NCBI RefSeq assembly: GCF_963924675.1
Contig: NC_089228.1
Coordinates: 94,518,894-94,582,893 of the forward strand
Reading direction: 5' to 3'
Length of the DNA: 64,000 bases
Source of the DNA: Phocoena phocoena
Lineage: Eukaryota > Chordata > Mammalia > Artiodactyla > Phocoenidae
Shown here: positions 34,656 to 46,589 of the stretch, one piece after another
Position numbering within the stretch: position 1 is the first letter of the stretch
Layout: every line of letters starts with the position of its first letter
Made by a program: the position numbers and the translations under genes
Notes under the pieces: model-generated
What the model was told of the DNA's origin: nothing
The model's database searches: none
Seen by the model: the letters and a program-made list of their open reading frames with translations, nothing else

Positions 34656-36549
34656 CCAGAGGAGGGAGAAGCTTTCCTTTATGACACCTTCTACCCACCT
34701 CCTTAGACAAAGCCTCATCAGAATGTGCCCAGACTCCTGAGCTGTGGGGAAAGGAAGGTGACAATCCCACATTTTTTTGGTTGCTGTAGGAAAAGTAATA
34801 ACCGGACCAGGAAGGGAACACATGCAATAATCAGGGGGCAGCTGTAGTCAGTAGAAAAGGTGAAGTGATTCCTGGCCACAGTAGTTCTGAAAGAGGAAAT
34901 GGCATCTACCAAAAGCAGCATCTAGAAACACGGAACTTCAGCTTTGTTACTTTGAACCACTACGTCTCCTTCCCAAGACTTCCGCTAACTTATTTCTCCC
35001 CTGGATAAAGACGGCTGCTAAGGAATTGGAATTAAGTAGAGTAAAATCTTATTGTTTTGAGAAACGGGAGATTGTGAGGCTCATTTGAATTAATCTTTAA
35101 AAAAATTTCTTACTCTAGGATTTGTTTAAAGAAATACTGATAATTATGTTACAGTATTTCTTTCTTTTTTTTCTTTTTTGCTATAACTTCAGAAATGAAT
35201 GGGGTACTAATAAGGAAAATTAGCTAAATGAATCTAGGATTACATTTATACAAACACTGTTTAGTAAGTGTAGATCTCATAAACTTACAGATTTCGAAAC
35301 TACAACCCTTCATTCAAACTTCTTACCCAATAAGATCGTGTCTTAATTCCAAAATGCTGGGCCCAATTAAGGAAATTTTACTGTATAGCAAATCATGAGG
35401 CGGGTTGCTGTAATTCTGTACTTATATTAAGAAAGAGCTCTGAGTAGTAGTATTAAAAAGATGTTCGAAGCCACTCAAAACAGAGGGAGAGATTTAGCAT
35501 GTATATCTTGTATTGTGTCAGAAGCCCTGTAATTGCCCTGCAACTGTTCAACTTTTTATATACTGGTCACTGAGTGCCTACCATGTGACCAGGTCCGCAG
35601 AAATATGCACATGACCCAGTCACTAAGGTGCACACGTGCTGGAGGGTATGACATGGCTCTCACACAAATAAGTAATGTGTGTGTGTGATAAATCCAACAT
35701 GTACTCACAATTCCCATCCACCCCTGGAGAGCAAGTTGAGTACTTTGGTAGGTGGATAAACTTTCTACTGGAAGAAAGGTAACAGAGTGGCTTAGAAGTG
35801 TCACAGCATCTCTCCAGCATCCAATTTAGAGGAGAAACACCAAGGATGGGAAAATCAGGCTTCTGTAACCAGATGACCTTTGCCCTTGGTTTGCAGGGTC
35901 TGTGGATCCAAAGCCAATTTTTTGAATTTTCAACTTTGCAAAAATGAAATGTGCCTAATTTAACTGAATTTGCTCGCCAACCTAGTTTGCTTGTTTTTTC
36001 TAAAGGTGACGGGAGGGGCCGTGGGTATAACGAGGCGGGCAGGCAGGACCTAGTTCTCTGTTCCTTTTCCCCCCTGAGCTATTGAAGAGTGTCCTGGAGA
36101 GTAATCTGGAAGTCAGCTGAAATTCACACGGTGATGCTGACTGTACTCCCATGTAATCTGACCCTCTCAGAGCCCTCCTGTGGATGGCTCACCCTCTCCC
36201 TGCCACCAACATGGCCAGGCATGGTGCCCCATACACCCAGGTGCAGGCCTCTTTTCCCCTTTGATCTGGAACCCGGCTCGCACCTGAGGGCCTGCTGGCT
36301 TCCTTCCTGAAGGGAGAGGCCCTGCCTTTGCTGCTTCTCCCACCCCCTCCTTCCATGTGAAGCCTCCTTTTGTGAGGTCCATCTTCCAATTAAGCCTAAA
36401 TCATGACAGATGGTGCTGTGGGCTGATTAATCCACACACTGGGCGTGCCCTACAGCACCCGAGGTGTACCTTCACGAGGAAGGGCTCCAGCTTCGGTGGA
36501 AACGGCTCACTGGGAACACAGATAAATTGGAATAAAAGGAATACATGAG

Positions 36550-36630
36550 GTGGGGTATAGGGAAGGGAGAGAAGGGGAGAAAGGAAGTGGGGACAGAAAG
36601 AGAGAAAGAGAGAGAATGAGAGAGAGAGAG
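36550..36630 (+). repeat. GA-rich low-complexity tract
   Basis: Mostly AGAGAG and GGGAGA units with few interruptions. Confidence 0.8.
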
Positions 36631-37118
36631 CCAATACTCCATATGCTGGAATTTGTTTTTTAAAGTATCTTATTTTAATGGGTATGTGAATTTTTTTAAA
36701 CCAGTCTCAACCCACAACTTAATGGTAAGGAAAGCTGGAAGATGGAGAAAGAGGACTTTCACGTCCCAGCTCCACTGACCACTGCCCGCCCTACCCCCAA
36801 TTTATTTGTCTGGCGATCTGGACCCACAGAAGGAGGCAAGAGCCTTCACAGAGAGGAAGGGGAGAGGAGTAAATTGACGTGCTCCCTCCAAATTTGGGGG
36901 GAATTTTTCTTACAGTGGACAGGGCTATGCTGTCATCTCAACCTGAATGGCTTTGAGGAGTTTTCCACACATCCCATTTTGATGCCAAAAGTCACCAATG
37001 ATTTTCTCTCTCTGATCTATATAAGAGGTGCTCCAAGCAGCAGACAGATGGGCCCATTTCCCCAGATTCCACAACTCTCACCTCCTACTCCCGTCCCCAC
37101 TACCTTGTCATAGTGTGA

Positions 37119-37166
37119 GCGTGCGTGCACGCACACACGCGTGCGCACACACACACACATACACAC
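37119..37166 (+). repeat. Compound (GT/CG/CA)n tract
   Basis: Forty-eight bases of unbroken purine-pyrimidine alternation. They include the perfect palindrome GTGCGTGCACGCAC (37121-37134), a CGCGTGCGC stretch, and a CA run. Confidence 0.92.
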
Positions 37167-37324
37167 TTTCCCCTTATGTTTGCAACAAGATTCATTTATT
37201 TTTCCAATGTATAACTTAATTCACCTATTCCTAAAGCAAACACTTATGAAACACCTATCAGTGTCAAATCCTAGGCTGGGCCCTGCCCCCAAGTTGCTAA
37301 AACTCTACGAGTGGTAAGACGGAG

Positions 37325-37480
37325 TTGTCCCTAGCCAAGTCCAGGTTACTCAACCTCTCTAACCTCAGTCTGCTCACCTGTAAAACTGGCATCTGTTATC
37401 ACATATCTGACAGATCTGACTAGTATGTGTTGCTCTTACTAGTAAATGTGATGGCATGTGAGAAATGCAGCATCTTTACG
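37325..37480 (+). repeat. MIR relic
   Basis: Forward MIR landmarks: 'ttactcaacctctctaacct', 'cagtctgctcacctgtaaaa'. Confidence 0.55.
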
Positions 37481-37484
37481 AATG

Positions 37485-38570
37485 TTAGGTACTATTATTT
37501 AACCATTAAGATAACTTCCAGAGGAAACACTTCACGGTTTGAGTTTTCTGGTGAGTCCCTTGAGGTTCAAAATGGCCTCCTATTTGTGAAAATAACTCTT
37601 TCTCCATGTGACTGAGTTCCCTCCCTCCTCTCCCTCCCCCTTCATCTCCTTCATCTCTATCTTTGGATTATTATTACAGTATTATTACTATGATTAATCA
37701 AAGCCCGAACATCACAGGTTGATTGTGCAGAGACCTAGAAGAGCTAAAGAAAGCGGAGGAGATGGAGAAATGGAGAGACAGCAGACAGTCCGAGGAACAC
37801 GTTATCAGACGGGCAGCCTAGTTATTAGAGGCGAATACCTCTGAGATAAGACTCCTTGAACTTTCTTTGGGACAATCTAGTAATCTAGATAAGAACCCTG
37901 AATTACTTCTTCCCTGGCTTTCAGCCAGACCAGCTCTGGGAAGTGTGGTCACACTCTAACTGACTTGGCATCTGGAAATCAAGCTAAACCTCTTCAACCA
38001 TAAGAAGAGTTCCCCTCTGCACACTAAACTATTTGCAAAAGAAAGAAAGAGTGAGAAGAATAAATATTTGAAGATCATAAAATAAATACTGCCATCCTTT
38101 TCTGGTTTCCAGCCATTCCAAGACCCTCTTGGTTCCCCCCGCCCCGTCTCACTGATACCTCCCCTTCTCCATCCATAGGGTAGTGATGTGCAAAGTGTTC
38201 CTTAGGCCAGGGTTCCCTACACGAGGGGTCGGAGGTCAGCCCTCCTGCACACAACAAGCCACTGGCATGTGAGGGTGCACCCTCCAGGAAAGGGTACCTT
38301 TTACTAACTCACATAAAGGCATACTGCGCTGAGATTAGCCCACTCTTCCTCCTGATTTTGTGGAGAAAGCCTTACAGAAGCCACTTTCTCCTTGCTTATT
38401 TCTGGGCATGTTTTAAACCACCTGGATATTCGTCCATTTTTCTCCCTTCCAGGCAGTGTATGTGTATGGATACTCTCCCTTCCACGCAGAGAAAGTGTAA
38501 CCATTTGGGTTTACACTGAAATGAACTTGAACCCCACATCGGCCACTTTCCATCCAAATGAACCTGCATA
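37485..38570. other. Single-copy DNA, no gene seen
   Basis: No repeat or coding feature can be supported. Confidence 0.45.
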
Positions 38571-38574
38571 GATG

Positions 38575-38710
38575 ACATACCTTCCCTGAACTCCACTGTC
38601 CCCATCCACAAAATGGACACAGCAATAGCTGTTCAGGAAGGATTGTTTAAGGATTAGATACTGTATCATATGTACAGTTGGCACAGAATGAGTATAGCCA
38701 TTGACAATCA
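38575..38710 (+). repeat. MIR relic
   Basis: The order 'actgtccccatccacaaaat', 'gattgtttaaggattagata', 'gttggcacagaatgagtata' matches the 3' half of forward MIR. Confidence 0.55.
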
Positions 38711-39274
38711 ACAAATCACCAGGAAGAGAAAAATGACTTTCTTGAAGTTTCTAGGAAAAAAAAAATTTTTGTGCCTGGCCCCTATCTTAAATTAACTGTA
38801 CCAACTTGAGTAGATTTTCAAATACTGTTCTTTCATCTCACGTGAAAATAATCTGGTTATACAAAAATGCATATTTAGCAAACAAAAATACGTTGCATCT
38901 ACTTTCTATTCTCTCTTAATAATGCAAGCAGTTCTGCTACATTGAAAGAAGGATTCAATTTGCAGTTTCTTGATTTGTTGGTTGCTTTTCAAAGGAAATG
39001 TATAGCTCATAATTAAGTATACCTCTAGATTTCACTCTTACAGAAGTGAACATTACTAACCATGACAAAGATAAAGCATCTGCAAATGACAAATGACTCA
39101 GGTGCAGAAACAAAGACAACTAATTAAGCCATATGTCACCAGGAGAACCTAAGTCTTAGGGATGAGAAAAACATGCCAACAGCTCACATTTTCAAAATGG
39201 GCCCCAGGATTCATTCACCTAGACAGTGGATTGAAGTGGAAAACTCGGTTAAATTGGTGAAATATTAGAGCCGA

Positions 39275-39405
39275 CAAGAACATAGTGATCACGTGGCCTG
39301 ACCCCCTGGTTGGACAGATGGGGAAACTGAGGCCCAGGGAGTCACACAGCCTACTTACGTTGCGATGCTAGTGCCACGACCCAGGTTTCTGGCCACTACA
39401 GAAAT
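39275..39405 (-). repeat. MIR relic
   Basis: Contains 'acagatggggaaactgaggc', 'ccagggagtcacacagccta' and 'cgacccaggtttct' in reverse MIR order. Confidence 0.7.
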
Positions 39406-39621
39406 CTCTATTTTACCTACACCCTAACAGGAGTGGTGATGATGCAATGTATCGGGAGAAGACACTACTGGGAGACGGGCTTTCCCTCTGGGCTCCTGGC
39501 TCACGTGTCTCCATGCCACTATGGTGCCTCGCTCACAGTAGGAATTCAATAAGCCCTTACTGAACGAACAAAGTTTGAGTGTGCACTTTCAAATCTTATT
39601 AGTTTAAGAAAGACAATGATG

Positions 39622-39746
39622 GGGAATTCCCTGGTGGTCCACTGGTTAGGACTCGGTGCTTTCACTGCTGGGGCCCGGGTTCAGTCCCTGGTCAGGGAAC
39701 TAAGATCCCACAAGCCACGCGGCACGGCCGAAAAAAAAAAAAAAAA
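39622..39746 (+). mobile_element. Short CHR-type SINE
   Basis: The head 'aattccctggtggtccactg', 'gttaggactcggtgctttca' and 'gggttcagtccctggtcagg' are typical of the cetartiodactyl CHR/Bov-tA tRNA-Glu SINEs. It ends in an A-run. An 11-bp TSD with one mismatch, AGACAATGATG / AGATAATGATG, lies at 39611-39621 and 39747-39757. Confidence 0.9.
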
Positions 39747-39894
39747 AGATAATGATGATCATCATGACCTTTTGCCAATTAGCAACGAAAGAGAACAAAG
39801 AAGGAGGGACAATATACATAAGCAGAAAGATCAGGGACTCAGGAAAAGGCCACTTCCGATCCTGGCCTTCTTCCACCTACCTTCCCAAGACAAT

Positions 39895-40035
39895 GACCTT
39901 TTCTGAACTTAGTTTTTCTCAACTATAAAATGGGATTAAAATGTCTATTTCACAAGGTTTTATGAAGGTTGTACATGATAATATTTATTAACTGCTTGGT
40001 ACTGTATCTGGCACAGACTAGGAGCTCCATAAATA
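39895..40035 (+). repeat. MIR relic
   Basis: The run 'tagtttttctcaactataaa', 'atgggattaaaatgtc', 'caaggttttatgaaggttgt', 'ggtactgtatctggcacaga' is forward MIR. Confidence 0.65.
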
Positions 40036-40039
40036 ATCA

Positions 40040-42360
40040 AGAGACAAGGAGAGAAGAAGATATTGTGGCAATAGGTGTCCTGTTGGGTTTACAAGAATGG
40101 TGTTTACCATAGAGGTGCCCTGTCTTACAGCATCACATTCTGACAAAGAGGGGATGCAACTCCACATCAAAGCAAACCTTGCACATCTGTCCTCAGGCTC
40201 CATGTGAAGCGCCCACTCCTCCCAGCTTCTGATCTTGGCCATCCCTTTTCCTTTCCCTTCTCACCTTCATCATGATTTCGTTTGTGGTTTTAAGGGCTCC
40301 ATCTGCTTGGGTCTCCTAACATACACCTTACTCACCACCAATCTCAAGGGAACTGAGATAAGGCCCCGGGGTCCAGGGCTGTTCCAGTCCTGGGGGGACA
40401 GTCACGGCACTGTCCAGTCTCAATCGAGGAGAGACTCTTCCCCAAGTCTCTCACAGCCACTTGTCTCCACTAGGGACCCAAGCCAGAAGAGGCTCAGGGC
40501 AAACGCTGCAATGCAGGCCCCTGCTCAGAGGGCAGGTCCCCCTGGGGCAAACCCCCAGGGGCTCGGCACCCTTTCCCAGTGAGACCAGAGTAATGCCCAA
40601 GCCACCAACCCCACCACAACCCGTCCCTCCCACCTCCCCAAGCTGCCACCTTCTGCAACTGCTTAAATCATGTCCCTCTTTGGGAGCTTGGGTTTGAAAA
40701 AGCAATTTAAAACCAAAGCAGAGGGAGCATCTTGTAGCAATGAGTGAGCCCACACTGAGAGCAGGTCAGAAGAGTTCATACATGTTCAGACGCAAACAGG
40801 GCTGGGAAATCCACACACTTTATTCGAGAAACCACAATGCCTCTGTGTTCCCTCCTCTACTGGGCCTTTTACGGTTTACAAAGCACTTCCACAGACCTAG
40901 GCTCATTCACACCTTAAGAAAGTATGAAGTGGAATTCCCCTCTGTTGCTTGGTGGGGAATTCCCAGCAGCAAAGTGAAGATTTTCCTCCTGCAGGAGAAC
41001 ATCTCAGGAACTAGGGGCCTGCCTGGGTTGCTGATGGCATCCTTGCTGGAAGGATCCACAGCTCCTGACAGAGAAGTACTGGAAACCCCTGTGGGAAGGA
41101 GGCCCCTTAAAGCCAGGGCTTCATCATTTCTCAAAACCCACAAGGGAGCCCTGTTTCCAGACATGGGGCTCAAGTGCTGGCTACAGCCGCGCGTGGCCCA
41201 GATCCCCAGTGACCCCGGCTTGGTCCCCGAGTCTCTCTGTGACATGTGCACTTTAGGCGACTATTAGCCCTAAGCTTTTCTGTGTGGTGATGAGCAGAAG
41301 CTACTCTTCCTGTACTTGGACTCATCCTTCCTTCCGAGATCTCTCCCCTCAGCCTCACAATAGCCCTGGCAATAACGAGGTGCCAGCAGGGAAGAGCTAC
41401 GGTTTAATAAAGCCTAGGCCCAGCGGCCTCCCTCCACCCACACTTAGGGCTCTAATAAAGCCCTTCCGGCGTTCCAGGGCTGCAGTTCCCACCCCGGCGT
41501 TGGAAACGGAAAGGATGCTTTGTTGGTACTTAGGACGAGGTTGCGGACAGTCACGAGTTTCAGCCACCCTGCGTGGGGTGGGAAAGGGAGTTGGGTGCCG
41601 GTAGCTCCCGACCTAACCAGGTGACAGGCCTTCCCAGGAATCATGAAGCTTCTAGAAGTTTCTGGAGTGCCTCCACTCTAGATGCAGGTGGGCTGCATCA
41701 CTACCTTTAAACACACAGCTAACTTGCTTCTCAGGCTTTCTGTTTGTGTAGAGAAACAATCTTTTCACTCTCCCCTCTGAACGTAGAAGACTGGAAAAGA
41801 GCCCCCTCAGAGTTGTCCCTTTCCCCAAATCCCACCCTTTCACAACACTTTATAGGACGTGAGCCAGGAGCTTTCATCACCCTTGTATATTTACTCAGTG
41901 AGTCACCTGCGCTTTTACTGTGTGTTTTTATAAAGTGTTTTTGTGCTATTTTTATAAAGTGTTACTTTTTAAATTACAAAGTCATTCATGACATTGGTTA
42001 AAAATGCAAGCATTCAAGAATCGTGTGAATTAGAGACTGAAAGACCCCTATAATCGTATCCTCTGGAGATCTGTATGATGGGAGGGGTTTATTTTAATTT
42101 TCCATCATAGTTAGTAGTTATGGGGAAAACAAAAGGATGGCTGGTCGGATGGGAAACCGGCAGGAAACTCACAACAGAACCAGGTAATTCTCCTTAGCAC
42201 ACCAGGCTGAGCCTCTTTCCCTGCAAATGGGGGTGATTCTGACCTCCGTAACTACTTTCTCCACCTACATCACACCTGCTTTCGATGGCAGGGCTCCTCG
42301 AGTCTTGGCTAGTGGGAAGGAAAGACAGATGGTCAGTGTAGTGTCAGGGTATGTGCAGAA
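40040..42360. other. GC-richer single-copy DNA, no gene assigned
   Basis: A 175-codon frame (40740-41267, +) has a 114-codon frame opposite it and crosses a reverse MIR relic at 40855-40960, so I do not call it a gene. A near-tandem 'tttttataaagtgtt' pair lies at about 41925-41963. Confidence 0.4.
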
Positions 42361-42367
42361 ATGGGGG

Positions 42368-42741
42368 TGCTATGGACAGAACTGCCCCACCCCCAGATTC
42401 ATATGTTGAAGCCCTAACACTGAGGTGACTATGTTTGGAGATATGGCCTTTATAGAAGGAATTAAGGCTGCAGGAGGTCATAAGGTGGGGCTTTGATCTG
42501 ATAGGATTGGTGTCCTTATAAGAAGAGACACCAGAGCAAGCTCACTCTCTGTCCACCATGTGGGCCCCTGGGGAGAAGGCAGCCATCTGCAAGCCAGGAA
42601 GCGAGCTCTCACCAGAACCTGACCACACTGGCTCCCTGATCTCCGACTCCCAGCCTCCAGAACTGTGAGAAAATAAATGTCTGTTGTTTAAGCCACACAG
42701 TCCGTGGTGTTTCATTATGGCAGCCCAAGCAGACGAAGACA
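42368..42741 (+). mobile_element. Solo LTR of MaLR/MLT1 type
   Basis: Starts TGCTATGGACAGAACTGCCC, passes 'ttcatatgttgaagccctaa', 'ggtgtccttataagaagaga' and 'ctgcaagccaggaagcgagc', and ends 'aactgtgagaaaataaatgt ... gacgaagaca'. The AATAAA at about 42672 fits the LTR polyadenylation signal. A 5-bp TSD is plausible (GGGGG / GAGGG). Confidence 0.8.
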
Positions 42742-43644
42742 GAGGGAGGGAAAGTACTGCGCTCAGCTAGCTGTTTTCCCATCCCAGCCTCTGTCCATTA
42801 TTGGTATATTCACATTTCTTTCCCTACTGCCACCACGGGGACTCTGAAAATGGAATTGGGGGGTAGGAGTGTCCCCTTACAGACCCTCCTCCCAGTGGGA
42901 CCTTCTGCTTCTTTCTCTGTTGCAGCCCAGGGGCCAGATGGTCCCCATGTACCACTAAACATGCCTATAGTGGGGGAGAGAGTCTTGGGGCACACTCTAC
43001 ACACCTTTGAATCAAACTCTCAGTGTGTTTCATGCTCTCAGCTGGCTTAACTCAGATATAAATTCACTCAACAAAGCCTGTGCCCCTGATGGCCTTGGTT
43101 GAGAGGTTTAAAAGTACTTCCACTCTTGCAAGTTCCAAGCTTGCTCCAAGCCTCAGTTATTGAATTATTAATTATTTAGCCTCTCTTGCTCCTCCTTGAC
43201 CCTACAGGACCTGCTGGTGGACTCCAGGTTTGCCCCATCAGTGTCAGATCACAGAGACCCTACCACCAGCTCCTGCAATGTGAGGCCCACATGTAATTCA
43301 AAGGATGAAATAAACAAAAACCCAGGAGGCTAGTGGAGCTGAAAGGAAGATTTCTAGTTTTTGCTGTCCATCTTTAGCAAACACATCACCGACACCACCG
43401 AGGTGCGTTCCAAGATGCAGGGGTCTTTTCGAAGTGGCCGAGAGTGGGGAGAAGGGAAGCTTAAGGCAACTGAGGGGCAGAGGGGACCCTGAATCTGTGC
43501 TTCTCAGGCTTTTCTTTAATGTCCCACAATAAACAGTCTTTATGTCACCACCCAGTAGTACGCATGTGCACACACACACATTTGAAACAACCGTTTCACA
43601 AAACAATAACTACCTTTATTGCCTGAGATGCACTCTGATATTAT

Positions 43645-43664
43645 CTAGTCTAGTCTAGTCTATT
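43645..43664 (+). repeat. (TCTAG)n short tandem repeat
   Basis: About four TCTAG units in a row. Confidence 0.85.
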
Positions 43665-44138
43665 TCACCAAAAATCTTGTCTAGGAATTAAATTGATATG
43701 ATGGTTAATATTCTGTGTCAATTTGACTGGGTTAAGGGATGCCCAGAGAGCTGGTAAACGTTATTTCTGCGTGTGTCTATGAGGGTATCTCGCATTTGAA
43801 TGGGTAGACTGGGTACAGCAGATTGCCTCACCAGTTTGTGTGGGCATCATCCCACCTGCTGAGGACTCAGAACAAAAGGTGGAGGATGGGCAAATTCCCT
43901 CTCTCTGCTTGAGCTGAGACATCAACCTTCTCCTGCCTTTGGACATCAATGCTCTTGGTTTCGGGGTTTCCTTGGACTCAGCCTGGAACTTATACCATTG
44001 GCTCTCCTGTTTCCCTTGCCTCTGGACTCAGACAGAATTACAGGACCGCTTTCTTGGTTCTCCAGCTCATAGATGGCAGACTGTGGGACTTCTTGGCCTC
44101 CATAACCACATGAGCCAATTCCTGGATAAATCAACTCT

Positions 44139-44791
44139 TGTAACCAAGCAGGACCCTGCAGGACCTCCTTAGGGACAGACCCCCGTGTCCCCCGCCTCTT
44201 GTTTGTAGAAAAGCTTTAGCCTTCTAGGTCTTCCCCAAGTTCCAAAGTGCAAATTTAATCAGAGAAGTAAGAAAATGCAGAAACAAAGTAAAACAGTTAA
44301 GCAAGACAAAATAATAATAGTTTGGCCATAAAACACAGTCAAGGACATTTAGCTCCTCCTCGAGGGCTGTAGATAATATTCTGAGCCACGTCCTTGAGCT
44401 GTTTTGTAGATACTGAACCCCCCACCAGGTGGAAGAAGTTAACTGCATGCTGACCACCAGCACGTAGACCCCAGAGTGACTGGAGCCAGGAAGCTGATAA
44501 TTGAGATTCCCAAAACACCACCCTGTTACCTCACCATCAACTGAACGGAGAGCTGTGCCGAGCAGATCTGGCTCTTTTGCACACACCCGCCTAACCTTCC
44601 CTTTAAAACCCCTTCCCTGAAAGCCACTGGGGAGTTTGGGTCTTTTGCGCATGCGTTGTCTGTTCTTCTTGCTTGGCCCCATGTTGAGCACCTTGCAGTA
44701 AAGGCTGTGCTTTCCTTCACAACAGTCTGGTGTCAGGAGATTGGCTTTACTGCACGAGGGGGCAGGCAGACCCGGGTCTGGTTTGGCAACA
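44139..44791 (+). mobile_element. Complete solo ERV1-type LTR, nested
   Basis: Starts TGTAACC and ends GGCAACA, with a perfect 4-bp TSD CTCT at 44135-44138 and 44792-44795. TG...CA ends with 4-bp TSD are typical of gammaretrovirus-like (ERV1) integrations. A TTTAAAA core promoter-like box (44602-44608) and an AGTAAA polyadenylation-like signal (44697-44702) lie in the order expected for U3-R. No internal viral sequence remains, so it arose by LTR-LTR recombination. Confidence 0.85.
44602..44608 (+). promoter_or_regulatory. TATA-like box of the nested LTR
   Basis: TTTAAAA within 'cctttaaaacccctt'. It lies about 90 bases before the AGTAAA signal, the usual retroviral spacing. Activity is unknown. 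Confidence 0.45.
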
Positions 44792-44939
44792 CTCTTCTAT
44801 GTGTCTATATATATCCTGTTGGTTCTGTCTCTCCAGAGAACCCTGACTAATCCAGTTGATTTCATTCACAGCAGAATTTGTTAGCATTTGCAAGGGTGTG
44901 AAGAAGGATCGGTGTTTAAATTTTGGACATACTTTGGTC

Positions 44940-45180
44940 AGAGGGAGCACAGCAGAGTGGTTTAGACCCCTGTCTTTAGAGTCCAGCGGGGCCTTGAATG
45001 CAAGTCTCAGCTTTGCCCTTTAACCAGCTGCACGGACTTGGATGGGTCCTCTGACATCTGTGTGCGATGGGGGCAATGATACTTTCCTCACAAGGTTGTC
45101 ACGAGAGTTTTGAAAGATGAAATGCTTAGCGCAGTTCCCCGCAAACAGTAAACTCCTAAAGAAATGTTTATCGCTATTAA
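44940..45180 (+). repeat. MIR SINE, near full length
   Basis: Forward MIR landmarks in order: 'agcagagtggtttagacccc', 'tctttagagtccagcggggc', 'tcagctttgccctttaacca', 'cacaaggttgtcacgagagt', 'gcttagcgcagttccccgca'. Confidence 0.75.
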
Positions 45181-45739
45181 CGGGCAAACACCCAATCAGT
45201 CATTCAGGCATTTGTCGTGTGCTTACCCTGGAGGTTCTGAGCCCTGCCCTGCCTGCTTCCGCTGGAAGCCGATCAGTCCTGTGCAGGGCTAGGCAGTGAA
45301 GTACGTCTCCGTGATGTGGGCACAGGGATGTTTATTAATAATAATAAACAGAGCATCATTCATTTCAGCCGCTAAGCATATGGTCATCCAAAACAGACTC
45401 GTGAGCAACGTGGGTTTTAAACCCTGGCTGCTACTCTGCCACTTTGTGTCATTTTCCAGCAACACCATCTTGTCTGGAATGGCCATCGGGAGGCTGCATT
45501 CTAATCTCTCTCAGATGCTGATGTGTTATATGAGCTCATGCCGGGCATTCCGTTTTTCTGCGTCAGTTCTTGTAATAATGGGGAAAATAATACCTGCCCG
45601 CCCTACGTCACAGGCAGGCTGAGAGGCGTGAGTATATTTAAAAATACAGGAAGAGGCTTTGAACCCCTCACAGAGGAGCATATTATCAATACAAAGGTTT
45701 TACTATTTATTGCTACTGTCTATCTTTCCTGAGTAATTC

Positions 45740-45960
45740 CATTGTGAAGATTTGTGGTTAGCGCTTCATCTTTTTTTCCTTCCTTTTAAAGGATAAAATG
45801 CATTTCTAACTACCTTTTGAAAGCCAATTTATGCTTTGGCTATTCAATTAATAGGAGTGCTGAGAACCAGCTTCCCAGTCAAAGCTCTTTTGAGTAATTC
45901 AGTGCCCGATATTAAGAGGACGGCTGCTGCCTGACGCAGTTTACTTTCTACATTGTGGGG
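45740..45960. other. Candidate conserved non-coding block
   Basis: No transposon relic is apparent. The text has TTCAATTAATAG, GAGTAATTCAG and similar homeodomain-like cores. This is inference; conservation is untested. Confidence 0.25.
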
Positions 45961-46420
45961 AAAACGCGAGCTGCCCTTCCACCCAGACGGATGCCTGGGC
46001 CCTGCTCGCTCCCTCGTTCAGAGCCCTACCAGCCCCAAAGACGGCTGCACTGTTTGTGCATGAACATCAGAGCCCAGCCCTGGGTACCCCGAACCCTGTG
46101 TCCTGCCTGGGGCTGCAGTCACAGACCCCAGGGAAGGGACATCTTTTTCTAACTGGTCCACCCAGTGGGGTGACTTTTTCAAGTTTGCACAAGGTTCACT
46201 GTGTAGACTAGCTGAGGCCCTTCTCCTAAGTGAAAGCCCTTGGGAAAATACAAGGCCAGGCAGTGTCCCTGCACAGACTCCACGGGGCACGATCGCAAGT
46301 CCCTGGCAGACACCTGGCTGGAGCTGACCCTTTGGACTGCAGAGTTCTCCTACCCGCAGGTGCCCCATGCCGCATGGAAAGAGGGCGGAGCTGCTGTCCT
46401 CTTTGCCTTTCGGTAGGGCA
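45961..46420. other. GC-rich single-copy DNA, no gene assigned
   Basis: Overlapping frames on both strands (152, 116 and 86 codons) share no recognisable domain. CpG is not dense enough by eye to call a CpG island. Confidence 0.4.
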
Positions 46421-46427
46421 GGGCCTG

Positions 46428-46585
46428 CAGCGGTTAAGGCCGTGGCCTCGGGTAGGGAGGCCACCTGAGTGTGCATCCCAGGGCACTTTGGTGTTCTCTT
46501 CTCAAAGCCTGTTGTATAGATTAAACGGGAGGCGTGTGTACATTACCTGCCACGTGACTGCAGTGCTCAAAAAGTGCTGACCCTC
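46428..46585 (+). repeat. MIR relic
   Basis: Landmarks 'gcagcggttaaggccgtggc', 'tgttgtatagattaaacggg' and 'acgtgactgcagtgctcaaa' fit forward MIR. Confidence 0.55.
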
Positions 46586-46589
46586 ACTC

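Larger units (their letters stand above)
34660..37230. other. Single-copy DNA, no gene recognised
   Basis: A GA-rich low-complexity zone lies at 36550-36630 and an alternating purine-pyrimidine tract at 37119-37166. Frames of up to 123 codons overlap on both strands without domain resemblance. Confidence 0.4.
43697..44854 (+). mobile_element. MLT1/MaLR-like LTR, split by a younger LTR
   Basis: The left part (43697-44138) opens TATGATGGTTAATATTCTGT and continues through 'tgcccagagagctggtaaac', 'acatcaaccttctcctgcc' and 'gacttcttggcctccataac'. The right part (44792-44854) resumes with 'ctatatatatcctgttggtt' and ends 'ccctgactaatcca'. A 5-bp near-TSD, ATTGA (43692-43696) / GTTGA (44855-44859), bounds the whole. 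Excluding the insert and its 4-bp duplication it is about 500 bp. Confidence 0.75.

Noticed and set aside
40740..41267. 175-codon plus-strand frame
   Set aside because: It crosses a reverse MIR relic at about 40855-40960 and overlaps a 114-codon frame on the other strand; no family resemblance or exon context.
43645..43664. CRISPR-like short repeats (TCTAG)n
   Set aside because: A contiguous pentamer microsatellite without spacers, in a mammalian genome.
45955..46420. Possible CpG island promoter
   Set aside because: GC is raised, but CpG dinucleotides are sparse by eye and no first-exon features follow.
46018..46476. 152-codon minus-strand frame in GC-rich DNA
   Set aside because: Three competing frames overlap in the same GC-rich patch, and the end lies in a MIR relic.
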